Position numbers and translations under genes: made by a program. The notes under the pieces were generated by a model that was not told the origin of the DNA, did no database searches, and was given only the letters and a program-made list of their open reading frames with translations. A DNA stretch of 64,000 nucleotides from Nilaparvata lugens (lineage: Eukaryota > Arthropoda > Insecta > Hemiptera > Delphacidae). Positions 10,987 through 20,490 of this stretch are shown here, in pieces. How positions within the stretch are numbered: position 1 is the first letter of the stretch; each line of letters begins with the position of its first letter. The stretch is taken from the NCBI RefSeq assembly GCF_014356525.2, contig NC_052511.1, positions 48,050,182 to 48,114,181 of the forward strand. Direction: 5' to 3'.

Positions 10987-11638
10987 TATCAGTGAACCGA
11001 TTTGAGTGAAATTAATATTTTTCAATGTAAAATAAAATTTGGAGGAAAGTTATTCTTGTATATTTCTGTAATAAGAACGGTTTTCATGAAATTATAAAAA
11101 AATTAATATTGATCTTTAAATGGTGAAAAGTGGTCATGCATGCAGTACGAAAAAAATTAATTTCTCTGTTATTCTTCGACCAATCTTAATAAATTAGGTA
11201 TCATTGGAATCGTGAAAAAATTTGCTAACTTTTTTGTCTCTTGTAAATTTTCTGTAAAATGGACGGTTTTCGAGATATTCGCCATCAAAAATTTAAAATG
11301 GCCGTTTGAGCAATTGCTGCATTAGTATCAGTGAACCGATTGAGTGAAATTAATATTTTTCAATGTAAAATAAATTTGGAGGAAAGTTATTTTGTATATT
11401 TCTGTAATAAGAACGGTTTTCATGAAATTATAAAAAAATTAATATTGATCTTTAAATGGTGAAAAGTGGTCATGCATGCAGTACGAAAAAAATTAATTTC
11501 TCTGTTATTCTTCGACCAATCTTAATAAATTAGGTATCATTGGAATTGTGAAAATTTGCTAACTTTTTGTCTCTTGTAAATTTTCTGTAAAATGGACGGT
11601 TTTCGAGATATTCGCCATCAAAAATTTAAAATGGCCGC
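10975..11638 (+). repeat. Tandem duplication of the 3' end of mariner copy M2
   Basis: The segment starting TTGAGCAATTGCTGCATTAG at 10977 is repeated starting at 11305. Each unit spans the transposase stop codon, the 3' UTR and about 200 bp of the right TIR, up to AAAATTTAAAATGGCCG. The second unit differs mainly by single-base indels in A/T runs. Confidence 0.9.
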
Positions 11639-12008
11639 CATTTTGAAAAATTTCAACGAAAAAATTTTTTTTATTTTTTATAGTTGAGTCTTTATAGCAT
11701 AAATATTCATGCCAATTTCAGATCAATACAACATTTCGTTCTTGAGATAAAAATTTTTAAGTGAAAAAACAAAATGGCAGCTATAAGGATAACCGCTGAG
11801 TTTTGGACACTTCAAATATGACATTTGTAGTCTCCTAGCATCCAGGTACAATACCCTAAAATTCTCGACACTACTTCTGAAACACCCTGTATATTAATCC
11901 ATTTTACAGACCTATGTTTTCGAAATTGTCGGCCGAGCGGCTAACGTAGAATGGGAAGGTTATCATGATTCAAGATCATGTTGTGATAATCTGATTTTAG
12001 CATCTAAA

Positions 12009-12562
12009 CTTACTAGTAGTTCAGTGAACAGTAGACCTCACGCAGTATTCTCATCCACAAGTACCTGATTGAAACTATAGACCTTATGGAAATACAGCAA
12101 TAGACTGGCTTCTCCACACATCTGTGTAATCACTGTCAGCTGATTTATGATGAATAATTCTATAAGTAAATTCGTATGGCTTTTGTTGGTGGGGAGTCCC
12201 TTGCGGGAAGGTCCCACCGCCTGAATATATCATTTAAGCCGTCAATAGGCCTTACGACTGTCATACTTCAGCCAGGACCGACAGTTAATAATTCTATAGT
12301 CTGATTTTACTCCAATATTGGCGTATGAAGGAGGCTCCTTTTTCCTTTTATATTATCCTTGAAATGCAAAATTTCCAAAATCTTTGTATATACGTCGACG
12401 CGCAATTAAAAAAGGAGCATACCTGTCAAATATCAAGAAAATCTATTACCGCGTTTTGCCGTAAATGCACAACAAAAAAACATATAAACATTCAAACATT
12501 CAAACATTAAGAGAAATGCCAAACCGTCGACTTGAATCTTAGACCTCACTTCGCTCGGTCAA
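12009..12562 (+). mobile_element. Family F repeat, copy 1 (with nested SINE)
   Basis: Begins near TACTAGTAGTTCAGTGAACA, includes CTCCACACATCTGTGTAATC, GTATATACGTCGACGCGCAA and three AAACATTC octamers, and ends CTTAGACCTCACTTCGCTCG. Copies: 29141-30138 (+), 62664-62960 (-) and divergent 62452-62605 (-). A 122-bp SINE-like insertion interrupts it at 12165-12286. No ORF; class unresolved. Confidence 0.7.
12165..12286 (+). mobile_element. SINE-like insertion with 12-bp target duplication
   Basis: A 122-bp block inserted in family F, flanked by a perfect direct repeat AATAATTCTATA (12153-12164 and 12287-12298). The uninterrupted site is visible at 29300 (ATGAATATTCTATAGTCTG). The block contains GGAGTCCCTTGCGGGAAGG and ends CAGCCAGGACCGACAGTT, which resembles the GGGACCGACGGCT motif at 59377 and insect SINE/RTE ends I remember. 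The 12-bp duplication supports target-primed reverse transcription. Confidence 0.7.
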
Positions 12563-12835
12563 TCAGCTGTAATAAACACGTCACTCTGTGATAAAATTGT
12601 TTACTGGTATTGAAACGATAGTTTCAAGCACATAGGAAGTCCGTATTGAGATGTAAAAGAAAATATCGATTGTCAGATAAATTTCATGACTCAGGAAATA
12701 AAGTCAAGTGTGACATGAGATACATTGACTTTTTGGCGGTACGAGGTTAGCCGGGTAAGCTAGTGATTTGAAGAAGACAACAGGCAAAGCACAAAACTGT
12801 CTGTCTTTCTCTCAAATTTTGATGAATGAAAGTTT

Positions 12836-13456
12836 CAAAAATCTACCGGTCCAAAAACGTTCAAATTTGATAGGTATGTTCAGTTGGCCCTTTAGAGGCG
12901 CACTAAGAGATCTTTTGGCAATATTTTAACTCAAAGGGTGGTTTTTAAGGGTTCAAAGTTCGTCTTTTAGCATGTATATTCTTCTTATTCTCTTGATCAT
13001 AATTGAAAAATGTCCATACAATATGTTAATATAGAACTATAATCCAGAGAGAGTACCTCTTCGAAACAGTTGTTAACTGGTAACTAAATTAATAATTTTG
13101 TCAGGTTGGCATTAAGTTGAGTTGACTTTGTTAGGTTGGCACCAAGTTCAAGATTGAAATGCATTTATCGCAGAAAAATTGATTGGGCACTGCCACTTCA
13201 ATCAGAGCTATTCCTAGGAGTATTATATTACCAGCCGTCAGGCTCGCTTTGCTCGCCAAATCAGTTTAGCCAGACGTTTAGTCTGGACCCCCGACTGGAT
13301 CGTCCTAACATATGATAAAAATGCTCAAATTAATGAAAAATGCAGGCGAGCGAAGCGAGCCTACTGATCTCATTCTTGGACGATCCAGTCGGGGGTCCAA
13401 GGGGCGGAGCCCCCTGGTTAGACGGATACGGCGAGCGAAGCGAGTCTTACGGCTGG
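12836..13456 (+). mobile_element. Family E repeat, copy 2 (left arm of an inverted pair)
   Basis: From AAAATCTACCGGTCCAAAAA through GTTGGCCCTTTAGAGGCGCA to a GC-rich end with GCGAGCGAAGCGAGCC and CTCCGCCCC-type blocks. The matching right arm, inverted, lies at 13561-14177; the spacer (13457-13560) carries the AGTTGAGTAGTTGAGA segment also seen near 1540. No coding frame. Confidence 0.7.
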
Positions 13457-13560
13457 TCAAAGATAAATTTAATCAGTTGAGTAGTTGAGACACATGATGA
13501 TGCGTCATTCGTGAATTTCCTACCCGTTCGTGTATAAGCCAGTTTTTCCCTTTATTATAT

Positions 13561-14258
13561 TACTCGCCGTCAGGCTCGCTTCGCTCGCCATATCCGTCTA
13601 GCCAGAGGGCTCCGCCCCCTGGACCCCCGACTCGATTATTCGAGAATGAGATCAGCAGGCTCGCTTCGCTCGCCTGCATTTTTAATTTGAGCATTTTTAT
13701 CATACATTAGGACGATCCAGTCGGTGGTCCAGACTGAACGTTGTGGCTGAACGGATATGGCGAGCAAAGCGAGCCTAACGGCTAGTAATATAATATTCCC
13801 AGGAATAGCTCTGATTCAAGTAGCAGTGCCCAATCAATTTTTCCCGCGATCAAGCATTTCAATCCTCAACTTGGTGCCAACCTAACAAAGTCAACTCAAC
13901 TTAATGCCAACCTGACAAAATTATTAATTTAGTTATCAGTTAACAACTGTTTAAAGAGGTACTCTGTGTAGATTATAGTTCTATATTAACATATGGTGTT
14001 GACATTTTTCCATTATGATTAAGAGAATAAGAAGAATATACATGCTAAAAGACGAACTTTGAACCCTTAAAAACCACCCTTAGAGTTAAAATATTGCCAA
14101 AAGATCTCTTAGTGCGCCTTTAAAGGGCCAACTGAACATACCTATCAAATTTGAACGTTTTTGGACCGGTAGATTTTTAGTTCTGCGAGTGAGTGAGTGA
14201 GTGAGTGAGTCAGTCAGTCAGTCAGTCAATCAGTCAGTGAGTGCCATTTCGGTTTTAT
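13561..14258 (-). mobile_element. Family E repeat, copy 3 (right arm of an inverted pair)
   Basis: Reverse-complement counterpart of copy 2 over about 620 bp, then it continues past the ACCGGTAGATTTTTAG motif into a (GTGA/GTCA)n tetranucleotide tract (14187-14243) and GCCATTTCGGTTTTATA, the end that copy 2 lacks. Confidence 0.7.
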
Positions 14259-14477
14259 AATATCTCTACTCTATGGTTTGTCAATGATCGAGTTTACACC
14301 CAAGTTTTACTAATATAGCTATTCTGCAACTGTTTCACAGGCAAAAACTCGTGGTTTATTCATGATTTTATTCCTCTAAAGAACTGAGAATAAATTCTAG
14401 TGAATAAGTCCTATCGAAAAAAAATCAAAACTCTACCACATTAATTCACATGCTCAATTCAGAATATACATGCTAAA

Positions 14478-14775
14478 AGACGAACTTTAAACCCTTAAAA
14501 ACCACCCTTAGAGTTGAAATATTGCAAAAAGATTTCTTAGTGCGCCTCTAAAGGGCCAACTGAACATACCTACCAAATTTGAACGTTTTTGGTCCGGTAG
14601 ATTTTTTGTTCTGCGAGTGAGTGAGTCAGTCAGTCAGTCAGTGAGTAAGTTCCATTTCACTTATATAAATATATATTGTATGATGATTCAATTATTTGTG
14701 ATTATTGTCAATGAATGGAATTTTACAGGACAACTTCATTATAAATCAAATTAAATCACACCAGTTTTCAAAATA
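14478..14775 (-). mobile_element. Family E repeat, copy 4
   Basis: Minus-strand copy with the AAAGGGCCAACTGAACATAC block, a tetranucleotide tract (14616-14646) and the far end ACACCAGTTTTCAAAATAGT, which abuts module C at 14776. It overlaps in content with copy 1 at 7744. Confidence 0.65.
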
Positions 14776-16158
14776 GTATATTTCGCACCTAGGGCCGAAA
14801 ATGAGATATTTCCGGCTCGAAAACGGTTTTTTAAGTCCGAGGCCGTAAGCCGAGGACTAGAAAAGATTGAGAGCCGGAAATACCTTTTTGCCATGGTGCG
14901 AACGTTATTTTCGCCACACTGAAAAATAACAATATATATATATATGAGACTAATAAGTATTCTCATTGTCTACTATAAGCACTTCCGAAAGCAAAAGTGG
15001 AAGGTCATAGCTCTAGCAAATCTGAGGTAATCTGAATGAATATCAAGAAATTGTCCAAGTATTTTTTTTTTTTATTCTGATTTGTCTAAATAACCTAAAG
15101 ATTATGTTCAATTATGTAAGAGGTTGAGTTTATACTTTTTATTCTTCCAAATGACAATAGATGATATTATTATAAATGTTTTAATTATTGAATGTAAAAC
15201 ACAATATTGAAAAGTTTTTGATCAGCTGGTTTATCACACTTGAAAAAAGTTTTTGATCAGCTGTTTTAGCACACTTGAAATTTGGCCAATCTGATGTGAT
15301 CTGAATGTCAATGGAAGTTTAGGTTAGACGTTCTATCCTTCTCTGAAAATCTAATTATTTGAATAGTTTATAATATATATCTTCCTGTATTTTATTCATT
15401 TAAATAAAATGATAGTATATTATTACAGAATACTTTATTGAATTCTAGAAGCATAAAATGATTCCGTTTATCCACCATGTTCCATGACAAACGCTTTACT
15501 AGGAAGTTTGAGGTTAGATTCTATTATACTGGAAATTGAATTTGAATAGTTTATATATAATATCTCATTTGTATTTATCCATCCAAATAAAATGATAGTA
15601 TCTTATTGCAAAAACTTTATTCAATTCTAGAAGCATAAACTGATTCCGTTTCATAAACTATTTTCTAAACAAGTTCACATCAAATCAGAATCAGCTGACT
15701 TCAAGGTTATTTTACAGCCCTAGGGCCGTAAAAATTTTACCGGCCTGGTCAGAAAACAATCACTTTCGGCCCCCATATGACGCACGTAAACCAGCTCATT
15801 ACATCCAAGTGGGGCGAAAACATAATTACTAGACCTCGGGTGTGAATAAAGTTCGCCTTGCCAAACCATGTGTCATCTTGTTATTTGAGCCATAAAAACG
15901 TCCTACCACTATTGAAAAAAAAGCTTATTTTTCCATGATAAGATTTACTGGAAAAACTTACATGAGCGACCTTGGAGTTCATCAGTGGACAATCAGCATA
16001 AAAAACACGATAATAGATAATATCACCTCTACCCCAATAACGCACTCAAGAATCTAGAGCGTGACCTATTCTTTTCATCCTATTAGTCTCCTTCCTCCTC
16101 CTTGTGTCTGTCTCTCTTTTTTTCGCCTTCTTCTTCTTCTTCTTCTTCTTCTTCTTCT

Positions 16159-16205
<47 letters not shown>

Positions 16206-16285
16206 TTCATCTTCTTCTCCTTTGCGTTCTTTTCCTTCTTCTACTTATGTTTCCCTCCCTTGACACGAGGCTTGTGGACATTGAG
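14776..16285 (+). mobile_element. Repeat modules C, Z and inverted X, copy 2
   Basis: C (14776-14925) and Z (to about 15815) lie in the same orientation as 6068-6900, with one internal partial repeat of CAGCTG(G/T)TTTA.CACACTTGAA near 15220-15290 and another duplication of the CATCCAAATAAAATGATAGTA segment. X follows inverted (15830-16285) with a (TTC)n tract at 16127-16215. The end AGGCTTGTGGACATTGA abuts family E-like GTGAGTGCCATTTCGC. Confidence 0.65.
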
Positions 16286-16390
16286 TGAGTGCCATTTCGC
16301 TTTTATATATAATAATGGATAGAAGATAGATAGTATGGCTTACTTTAGATAAGCTATAGTAGGCTATGATTATAGATGATGAATAATAAT

Positions 16391-16974
16391 ATGGAAGCCA
16401 CATATTGAGTATGTAAATAGTAAATTGTCTAGGGTTATTTATATGTTGAAGCAATTAAAAAATTATGTACCTGATAGCTATGTAAGGTCAGCCTATTTTG
16501 CATTTTTTCAAAGTATTCTTTTATATGGCGTGTTGTTTTGGGGTAATTGTAGCCATGTTAGCAGTGTACTTTTACTTCAGAAAAAAGCCATCAGGATATT
16601 AGCAGATGCACGTAATAGTACTGAACATTGTAGACCTTTGTTTATTAAGTTGAGATCTTGACAATCATGAATCTTTATATATATACTGCTCTAATACATG
16701 TAAAAAAGGTAGAGAAAATTCCAAGACATACCATACATTCTTATGCAACAAGAAATAATAGACTGAATATACCATTCCAAAGGCTTTCAAAGTCAATGAA
16801 GCTACATATTATTGGTCTGAAACTGTACAATAAGTTACCTCTAAGCTTATAAATGAGTCTACAGATAGATTTAAAATGAAACTTTTCAACTGGTTAGTGA
16901 AAACACCAATGTATTCTATACAAGAGTTCTTGGATTCCGATATGATTATTGATGTTTATTCCTTGATTGCTTAA
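16391..16974 (+). pseudogene. Non-LTR retrotransposon reverse transcriptase, C-terminal fragment
   Basis: Begins in frame with WKPHIEYVNSKLSRVIYMLK, followed by the SILLYGVLFWG motif and LLLQKKAIRI, the standard thumb and C-terminal landmarks of insect Jockey/RTE-like ORF2 proteins. Two frame breaks (near 16655 and near 16850) separate the TIMNLYIYTAL and RLNIPFQRLS...LYNKLP segments from the final FKMKLFNWLVKTPMYSIQEF, which ends at TAA 16972-16974. It is related to but distinct from the fragment at 31-691. The palm with YxDD is missing. It sits just outside the aminopeptidase exon at 17241. Confidence 0.8.
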
Positions 16975-17225
16975 AGCTTTTCTTTCTTGTTTCAACATTT
17001 TGACAGGGCCTTGTTTGTACTGTTGTTTGTATAGTGATGAATATTTGAATTCTTCTGGCTTACTTTAGATGTAGTTATGTTTATGTGTTTATATATGTTA
17101 TCGTATATGCTTTCAATTACATTAACTTATAACCTTCTGACTTGTATAATGTTAGTATAGTTTTAACTTTGTCTATTGCCAATGTTGCTTAATGACAATA
17201 AAAATTTATTTATTATTTATTATTA
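16975..17225 (+). mobile_element. 3' UTR and A/T-rich tail of the same retrotransposon
   Basis: Non-coding A/T-rich tail that ends GACAATAAAAATTTATTTAT followed by imperfect (TTATTA)n. The AATAAA signal and the repeat tail mark the 3' end. It lies immediately downstream of the aminopeptidase splice donor, so it is inserted in the next intron. Confidence 0.6.
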
Positions 17226-17240
17226 TTTATTAATACTCAC

Positions 17241-17399
17241 TCAGGAACTGATGTACTCTTGAGAGGCATATTGGAGAGAGATATCTGGTCTGGATATCTG
17301 GCCACCTTGATTATGAAAGAAGCCTTGTATTTGGGTTCGTCCCAGCATGGAAACACTTTCCTGGCATACGTTGTTTGGAACTCAGTCAGGACAACATCT
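17241..17399 (-). CDS. M1-family aminopeptidase (aminopeptidase N-like), second visible exon
   Basis: Internal exon of a zinc metallopeptidase that removes N-terminal amino acids from peptides; in insects these are usually gut or surface ectoenzymes. It encodes DVVLTEFQTTYARKVFPCWD then EPKYKASF and SLSNMP. This is the conserved M1 stretch usually written TDARRAFPCFDEP ... ALSNMP, which lies between the N-terminal beta domain and the catalytic domain. Splice sites fit on the minus strand: acceptor TTTTTTTTCAG before 17399 and donor GTGAGT at 17235-17240. The exon starts with the third base of a codon, which completes the GG left by the exon at 26591, so the join is in phase and gives KIG-G-DVVLTEF. 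The zinc-binding HEXXH and the GAMEN motif are not in the window; no later exon is visible before position 1. Confidence 0.88.
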
Positions 17400-17461
17400 C
17401 TGAAAAAAAAAATTAAAATTAAAGACACAATAGAATAAAGTTAGTCTTTACTTAAGCCTAC

Positions 17462-17605
17462 TTTAGTGAGGTCCACGTTATAATGGCAGTGTTTGATTAG
17501 CTATGGTATTGCTATCCTTGTCTATCATTCAAAAAAGCGGATAGTGCTATCTCTTTCTCGCTTTGCTCTGTTGCCGAATCGTCTTTTAACAATGTAGAAT
17601 TGATA
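17462..17605 (+). mobile_element. Family H repeat, left end
   Basis: TTAGTGAGGTCCACGTTATA opens the terminal inverted repeat of family H, followed by GCTATCCTTGTCTATCATTC and GCGGATAG; the copy stops at a junction with module D (TCGCCACACTGCACAG). Confidence 0.65.
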
Positions 17606-17684
17606 AGTACTTCTCGCCACACTGCACAGAAAGCAGCTGTTTTCCAGTCCCTATGTAGATCTGAAAGACCTTGTTTGCAGACGA
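17606..17684 (+). mobile_element. Module D, left part, split by the foldback element
   Basis: TCGCCACACTGCACAGAAAG, then CAGCTGTTTTCCAGTCCCTA to TTTGCAGACGA, matching 31364-31437. The rest of D continues at 21014, on the other side of the 3.3 kb insertion. Confidence 0.75.
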
Positions 17685-17698
17685 CAGTAGATATAAAA

Positions 17699-17734
17699 GG
17701 CCGGTCCTGGGACACAAGTGTCCCAGGACCGGCC
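17699..17734. repeat. Perfect terminal palindrome of the foldback element (left)
   Basis: Two perfect 17-bp arms, GGCCGGTCCTGGGACAC and its complement, separated by AA. Adding AAA/TTT on the outside extends the stem to 20 bp. Half of this palindrome (TGTCCCAGGACCGGCCTTTA) is repeated inside the array at about 17843. Confidence 0.95.
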
Positions 17735-17737
17735 TTT

Positions 17738-18115
17738 ACCTCAAGGTCATCCAGGTCAACCACCCCCAACCTCAAGGTCATCAAGGTCAACCACCCCCAA
17801 CCTCAAGGTCATCCAGGTCAACCACTCTAACCTCAAAAAAAAAATGTCCCAGGACCGGCCTTTACCTCAAGGTCATCCAGGTCAACCACCCCCAACCTCA
17901 AGGTCATCAAGGTCAACCACCCCCCAACCTCAAGGTCATCCAGGTCAACCACCCCCAACCTCAAGGTCATCTAGGTCAACCACACCTACCTCAAGGTCAT
18001 CTAGGTCAACCACACCTACCTCAAGGTCATCTAGGTCAACCACACCCACCTCAAGGTCATCTAGGTCAACCAGACCTACCTCAAGGTCATCCAGGTCAAC
18101 CACTCTAACCTCAAA
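17738..18115 (+). repeat. Left subterminal array, ~31-bp units with TCAAGGTCA
   Basis: About a dozen units of CCTCAAGGTCATCCAGGTCA followed by ACCACCCCCAA or ACCACACCTA. Each full unit contains TCAAGGTCA and a second AGGTCA three bases further on. A ~125-bp block, including half the terminal palindrome, is duplicated (17718-17842, then from 17843). Open frames through it encode only GQPPPTSRSSRST-type repeats. Confidence 0.9.
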
Positions 18116-18176
18116 AAAAAAAATAAAAAATAAATAAATAAAAAAAAAAAAAAATAAAAAAAAAAATAAAAAAAAG
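18116..18176. repeat. A-rich tract of the foldback arm
   Basis: Nearly pure A with scattered T, complementary in composition to the long T-rich tract at 20250-20490 next to the right array. Confidence 0.85.
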
Positions 18177-18244
18177 ATCACTGAAGGAAGTCAGCAGGGG
18201 GTTGAGAAGGGGAAGAAACAAAAGATTCAACCATCAAAGAAAAA

Positions 18245-18366
18245 ATCAATGAAAGGAGGTCGAGGTCTTTACTTGAGACATCAGAAACAAAGGTTGGTAC
18301 AGGTCTTTACTTGAGACAGCAGAGATCAAAGGTCGGTCAAGGTCTTTACTTGAGAAAGCAGAGAAC
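18245..18366 (+). repeat. Short tandem repeat in the foldback core (~52-bp period)
   Basis: Three imperfect units containing GGTCTTTACTTGAGACA and CAAAGGT(C/T)GGT. It is not similar to the flanking arrays except for the GGTC core. Confidence 0.6.
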
Positions 18367-18599
18367 AGCAACACCTTAGACATTATATTGAGGTACAATC
18401 AAAATCATATGCTATACAAATATGTATATATATTGGATACATAGCAGATTAGATTCATTGTGCTGGATCATCTGTGGAGAATAGACATTTTGTCCATCAA
18501 CTGTGTATCTAGAACAATAAAGAAGATTGTACTCCTATTCTCAAAGTGGGCCGACTATGGTGAGTCAATTTACCATCAATCTCCCCATTTGATCTGAAG

Positions 18600-18699
18600 A
18601 TGGTTGAGGATCATAGAAATGAGGAAGAGGAAACTGATATGGAGGAGGACAATGAGGTAGGGTGGAAGAGGAAGAGGAGGAAGAGGAAGAGGAGAGGAG

Positions 18700-18731
<32 letters not shown>

Positions 18732-18836
18732 AGAGGAGCAAAAGAGGAAAAGGAGGATGATGTAGTGGTGAGAAACTACTACACCTATACTTTTGACTCG
18801 AAGGAGCATCAATTACCTGAAGGAAAGAGGTTGTGA
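18600..18836 (+). other. Open frame with acidic/RGG-like low-complexity, foldback core
   Basis: A 78-codon frame, MVEDHRNEEEETDMEE, then an R/K/G-rich middle encoded by (GGA)n DNA, then DDVVVRNYYTYTF. The central purine tract explains the composition. The 3' part (18765-18836) is less repetitive. I do not recognise it. It could be a captured host fragment or chance. Confidence 0.2.
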
Positions 18837-18936
18837 GGTGATTCAACATCAATGACAGGGTATCGTCTCTAACTGAAACAGTGTTCTAGAGGTATCACTG
18901 AATATCATCCGAAGACTATCAGACAACATAGAAGAC

Positions 18937-19140
18937 TTGCCAAGGACTAGTGCTGGAAAAGGAGTCTACAAGGAAAAGGAATCTACGACATCACGCTTGA
19001 CATGGACCAAGGAGAAACATCATGGATACATCACTTTTCTGCATACTCAATATGATAAACACTTGGATTTTGGAACAGAGATATACCTGCTTGTAGTAAA
19101 CTTTTCAATGAAGGATATTGAATTGATCAATAATAGCTAA
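18937..19140 (+). other. Unidentified 67-codon open frame in the foldback core
   Basis: MPRTSAGKGVYKEKESTTSR at the start and LVVNFSMKDIELINNS at the end. The composition is ordinary for protein and free of repeats, which distinguishes it from its surroundings, but I see no family signature, promoter or splice pattern. Possible captured host sequence; equally possible chance. Confidence 0.2.
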
Positions 19141-19239
19141 TTGTATTCCAAACTGTTTACTTATTACCTACCATCTCCTTAGATATAGTTTAGCTATAAT
19201 TATATTCTGAGTGCCACTGACTGCGCACTGAATGCTTAT

Positions 19240-19690
19240 GCTCAGCCGGCGGGACAATTGCCAGTCGCAGCAGGTCGACTGTTGGTGGCGGTCGGACGAC
19301 CGGTGAGGCGACCGTGGGGCGACCGGTGGCCAGCGACCGGCGGCGGCCGGACGACGGCGGCCGGGCGACCGGTGGTGGGGCGACCGCGGCGGCCGGGCGA
19401 CTGGTGCGATAGTGGGGTGACTGGTGGCAATGGTGGGATGACTGGTGACGATAGTGGTACGACTGGTGGTAATAGTGGGACGACTGGCGGCGATAGTGGG
19501 GCGACTGGCGGCGATAGTGGGACGACTGGCGGCGATAGTGGGGCGACCGGCGGCGGCCGGGCGACCGGTGGGGCGACCGCGGCGGCCAGGCGACTGGTGC
19601 GGCCGGGCGACCGGTGGCGGGCGGACCGGCGGGGCAACCGGCGGCCGGCGACTGGTGGCGGGGCGACTGGCAGTGTTGGCCCCAGTCTAC
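19240..19690. repeat. GC-rich minisatellite (21-bp core unit) in the foldback core
   Basis: A sharp GC island in AT-rich DNA, built from variants of GACTGGCGGCGATAGTGGGG (21-bp spacing at 19440-19550) and GGCCGGGCGACCGGTGG. The 21-bp spacing keeps one frame open, giving TGGDSGT/TGGDSGA heptads on the + strand and a P/V/L-rich frame on the minus strand. CpG is abundant. I treat it as a satellite, not a gene. Confidence 0.75.
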
Positions 19691-19699
19691 CCACTACAT

Positions 19700-19818
19700 A
19701 CAAAAAATATATCCTCTGGTTCTGGTGATACTGACCTTTATACTTACCTTTACCGCCTTGGATTCGAGCCTAGAACCTCCACTGGGGAGCTGACTTGCTA
19801 ACCACTACACCATAGAGG
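19700..19818 (-). mobile_element. tRNA-derived SINE-like sequence
   Basis: On the minus strand it starts TCCTCTATGGTGTAGTGGTT, close to a tRNA 5' half with an A box, followed by a B-box-like GGCTCGAATCC, and later a CCAGAGGA that can pair with the starting TCCTCT. A run TTTTTT follows, suitable as a Pol III terminator. The anticodon and T arms do not fold well, so I call it a SINE or tRNA relic rather than a tRNA gene. Confidence 0.5.
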
Positions 19819-20490
19819 ATTTATGTTTAAAGACTTAAATTATATGAAATATGATATTTCTTCATACTAATGTTAACGAAGAATTGAGAAGTGAGTCATG
19901 ATGGGGTGGTATTGTCATAAACCTTTTGACAAGGAAGGTTATCACCACCACCACCACCACCACTTGTCCTGAGTTCAGAGCCCCAAGTTCAGAGCCCCAA
20001 GTTCAGAGTTCATAGCCCCAAGTTCAGAGTTCATAGCCCCGAGTTCATTTTTTTTTTCCATTTATTCCTGATTTTATGTGTTTTTTTTTTTTTTTTCATT
20101 TTTTTTTCTTTTAAACAAATACACAAAAATCACACACACACGTACTGGTGGTACACACACGTATTGGGACACGACTGTACAAGACACAATGTCCCACTCC
20201 TTGTAGAACAACTCCTTTTATACCCCAGTTCAGGATCTAGAGGGAATTTTTTCCCTTTTTCCCTTTTTTCCCGATTTTATGTGTTTTTAATTTTTTTTTT
20301 TTTTAAATTTTTTATTTTTTTTTTATTTTATTTTATTTTTTTTTGATGTTTTTTTTTTTAATTTTTTTTCTTTTTTTTTAATTTTTTTTCTTTTTTTTTT
20401 ATTTTATTTTATTTTTTTTTAATTTTTTTTTTTTTTTTTTTTTTTTATTTTTTTTTAATTTTTTTTCTTTAATTTTTTTTTTTTTTTTTT
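19819..20490. repeat. Low-complexity core: (CAC)n, short GTTCAGAGCCCCAA repeats, long T-rich tracts
   Basis: A (CAC)n run (about 19942-19963) is followed by four to five AGTTCAGAGCCCCA/AGTTCATAGCCCC units (19970-20050), then T-runs. From 20250 to 20490 the + strand is almost only T with some A. The GATTTTATGTGTTTTT segment occurs twice (20070 and 20274). Confidence 0.75.

Larger units (their letters stand above)
9205..11892 (+). mobile_element. Tc1/mariner-superfamily element, copy M2 (full length, long TIRs)
   Basis: A ~2.7 kb DNA transposon with TA-rich flanks. The left end TACGGGTGTTCAGAAGTAGTG and right end CTACTTCTGAAACACCCTGTA are the outer parts of ~470-bp terminal inverted repeats, much longer than the ~30 bp of classical mariners. 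Conserved internal landmarks are CTGGATGCTAGGAGACTAC and CGTACTGCATGCATGACCAC. A ~330-bp segment spanning the transposase stop and part of the right TIR is tandemly duplicated (10975-11638). Confidence 0.9.

Noticed and set aside
10714..11025. Antisense frame over the mariner-like transposase 3' end
   Set aside because: Shadow of the transposase on the other strand.
11931..11995. tRNA-like segment with GGCCGAGCGGCTAA and a perfect T-arm-like CATGATTCAAGATCATG
   Set aside because: The spacing between the A-box-like and T-arm-like parts is too short for a tRNA and the acceptor arms do not pair.
17671..18137. Frames with GQPPPTSRSSRST or VVDLDDLEVG repeats at both ends of the foldback element
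   Set aside because: By-products of the ~30-bp subterminal arrays; stops appear wherever the unit length changes by one.
19242..19728. 156- and 153-codon frames in the GC island, one Gly/Arg-rich and one Pro-rich on the opposite strand
   Set aside because: Both strands stay open because of GC-rich 21-bp repeats; no start context, splice sites or domain.
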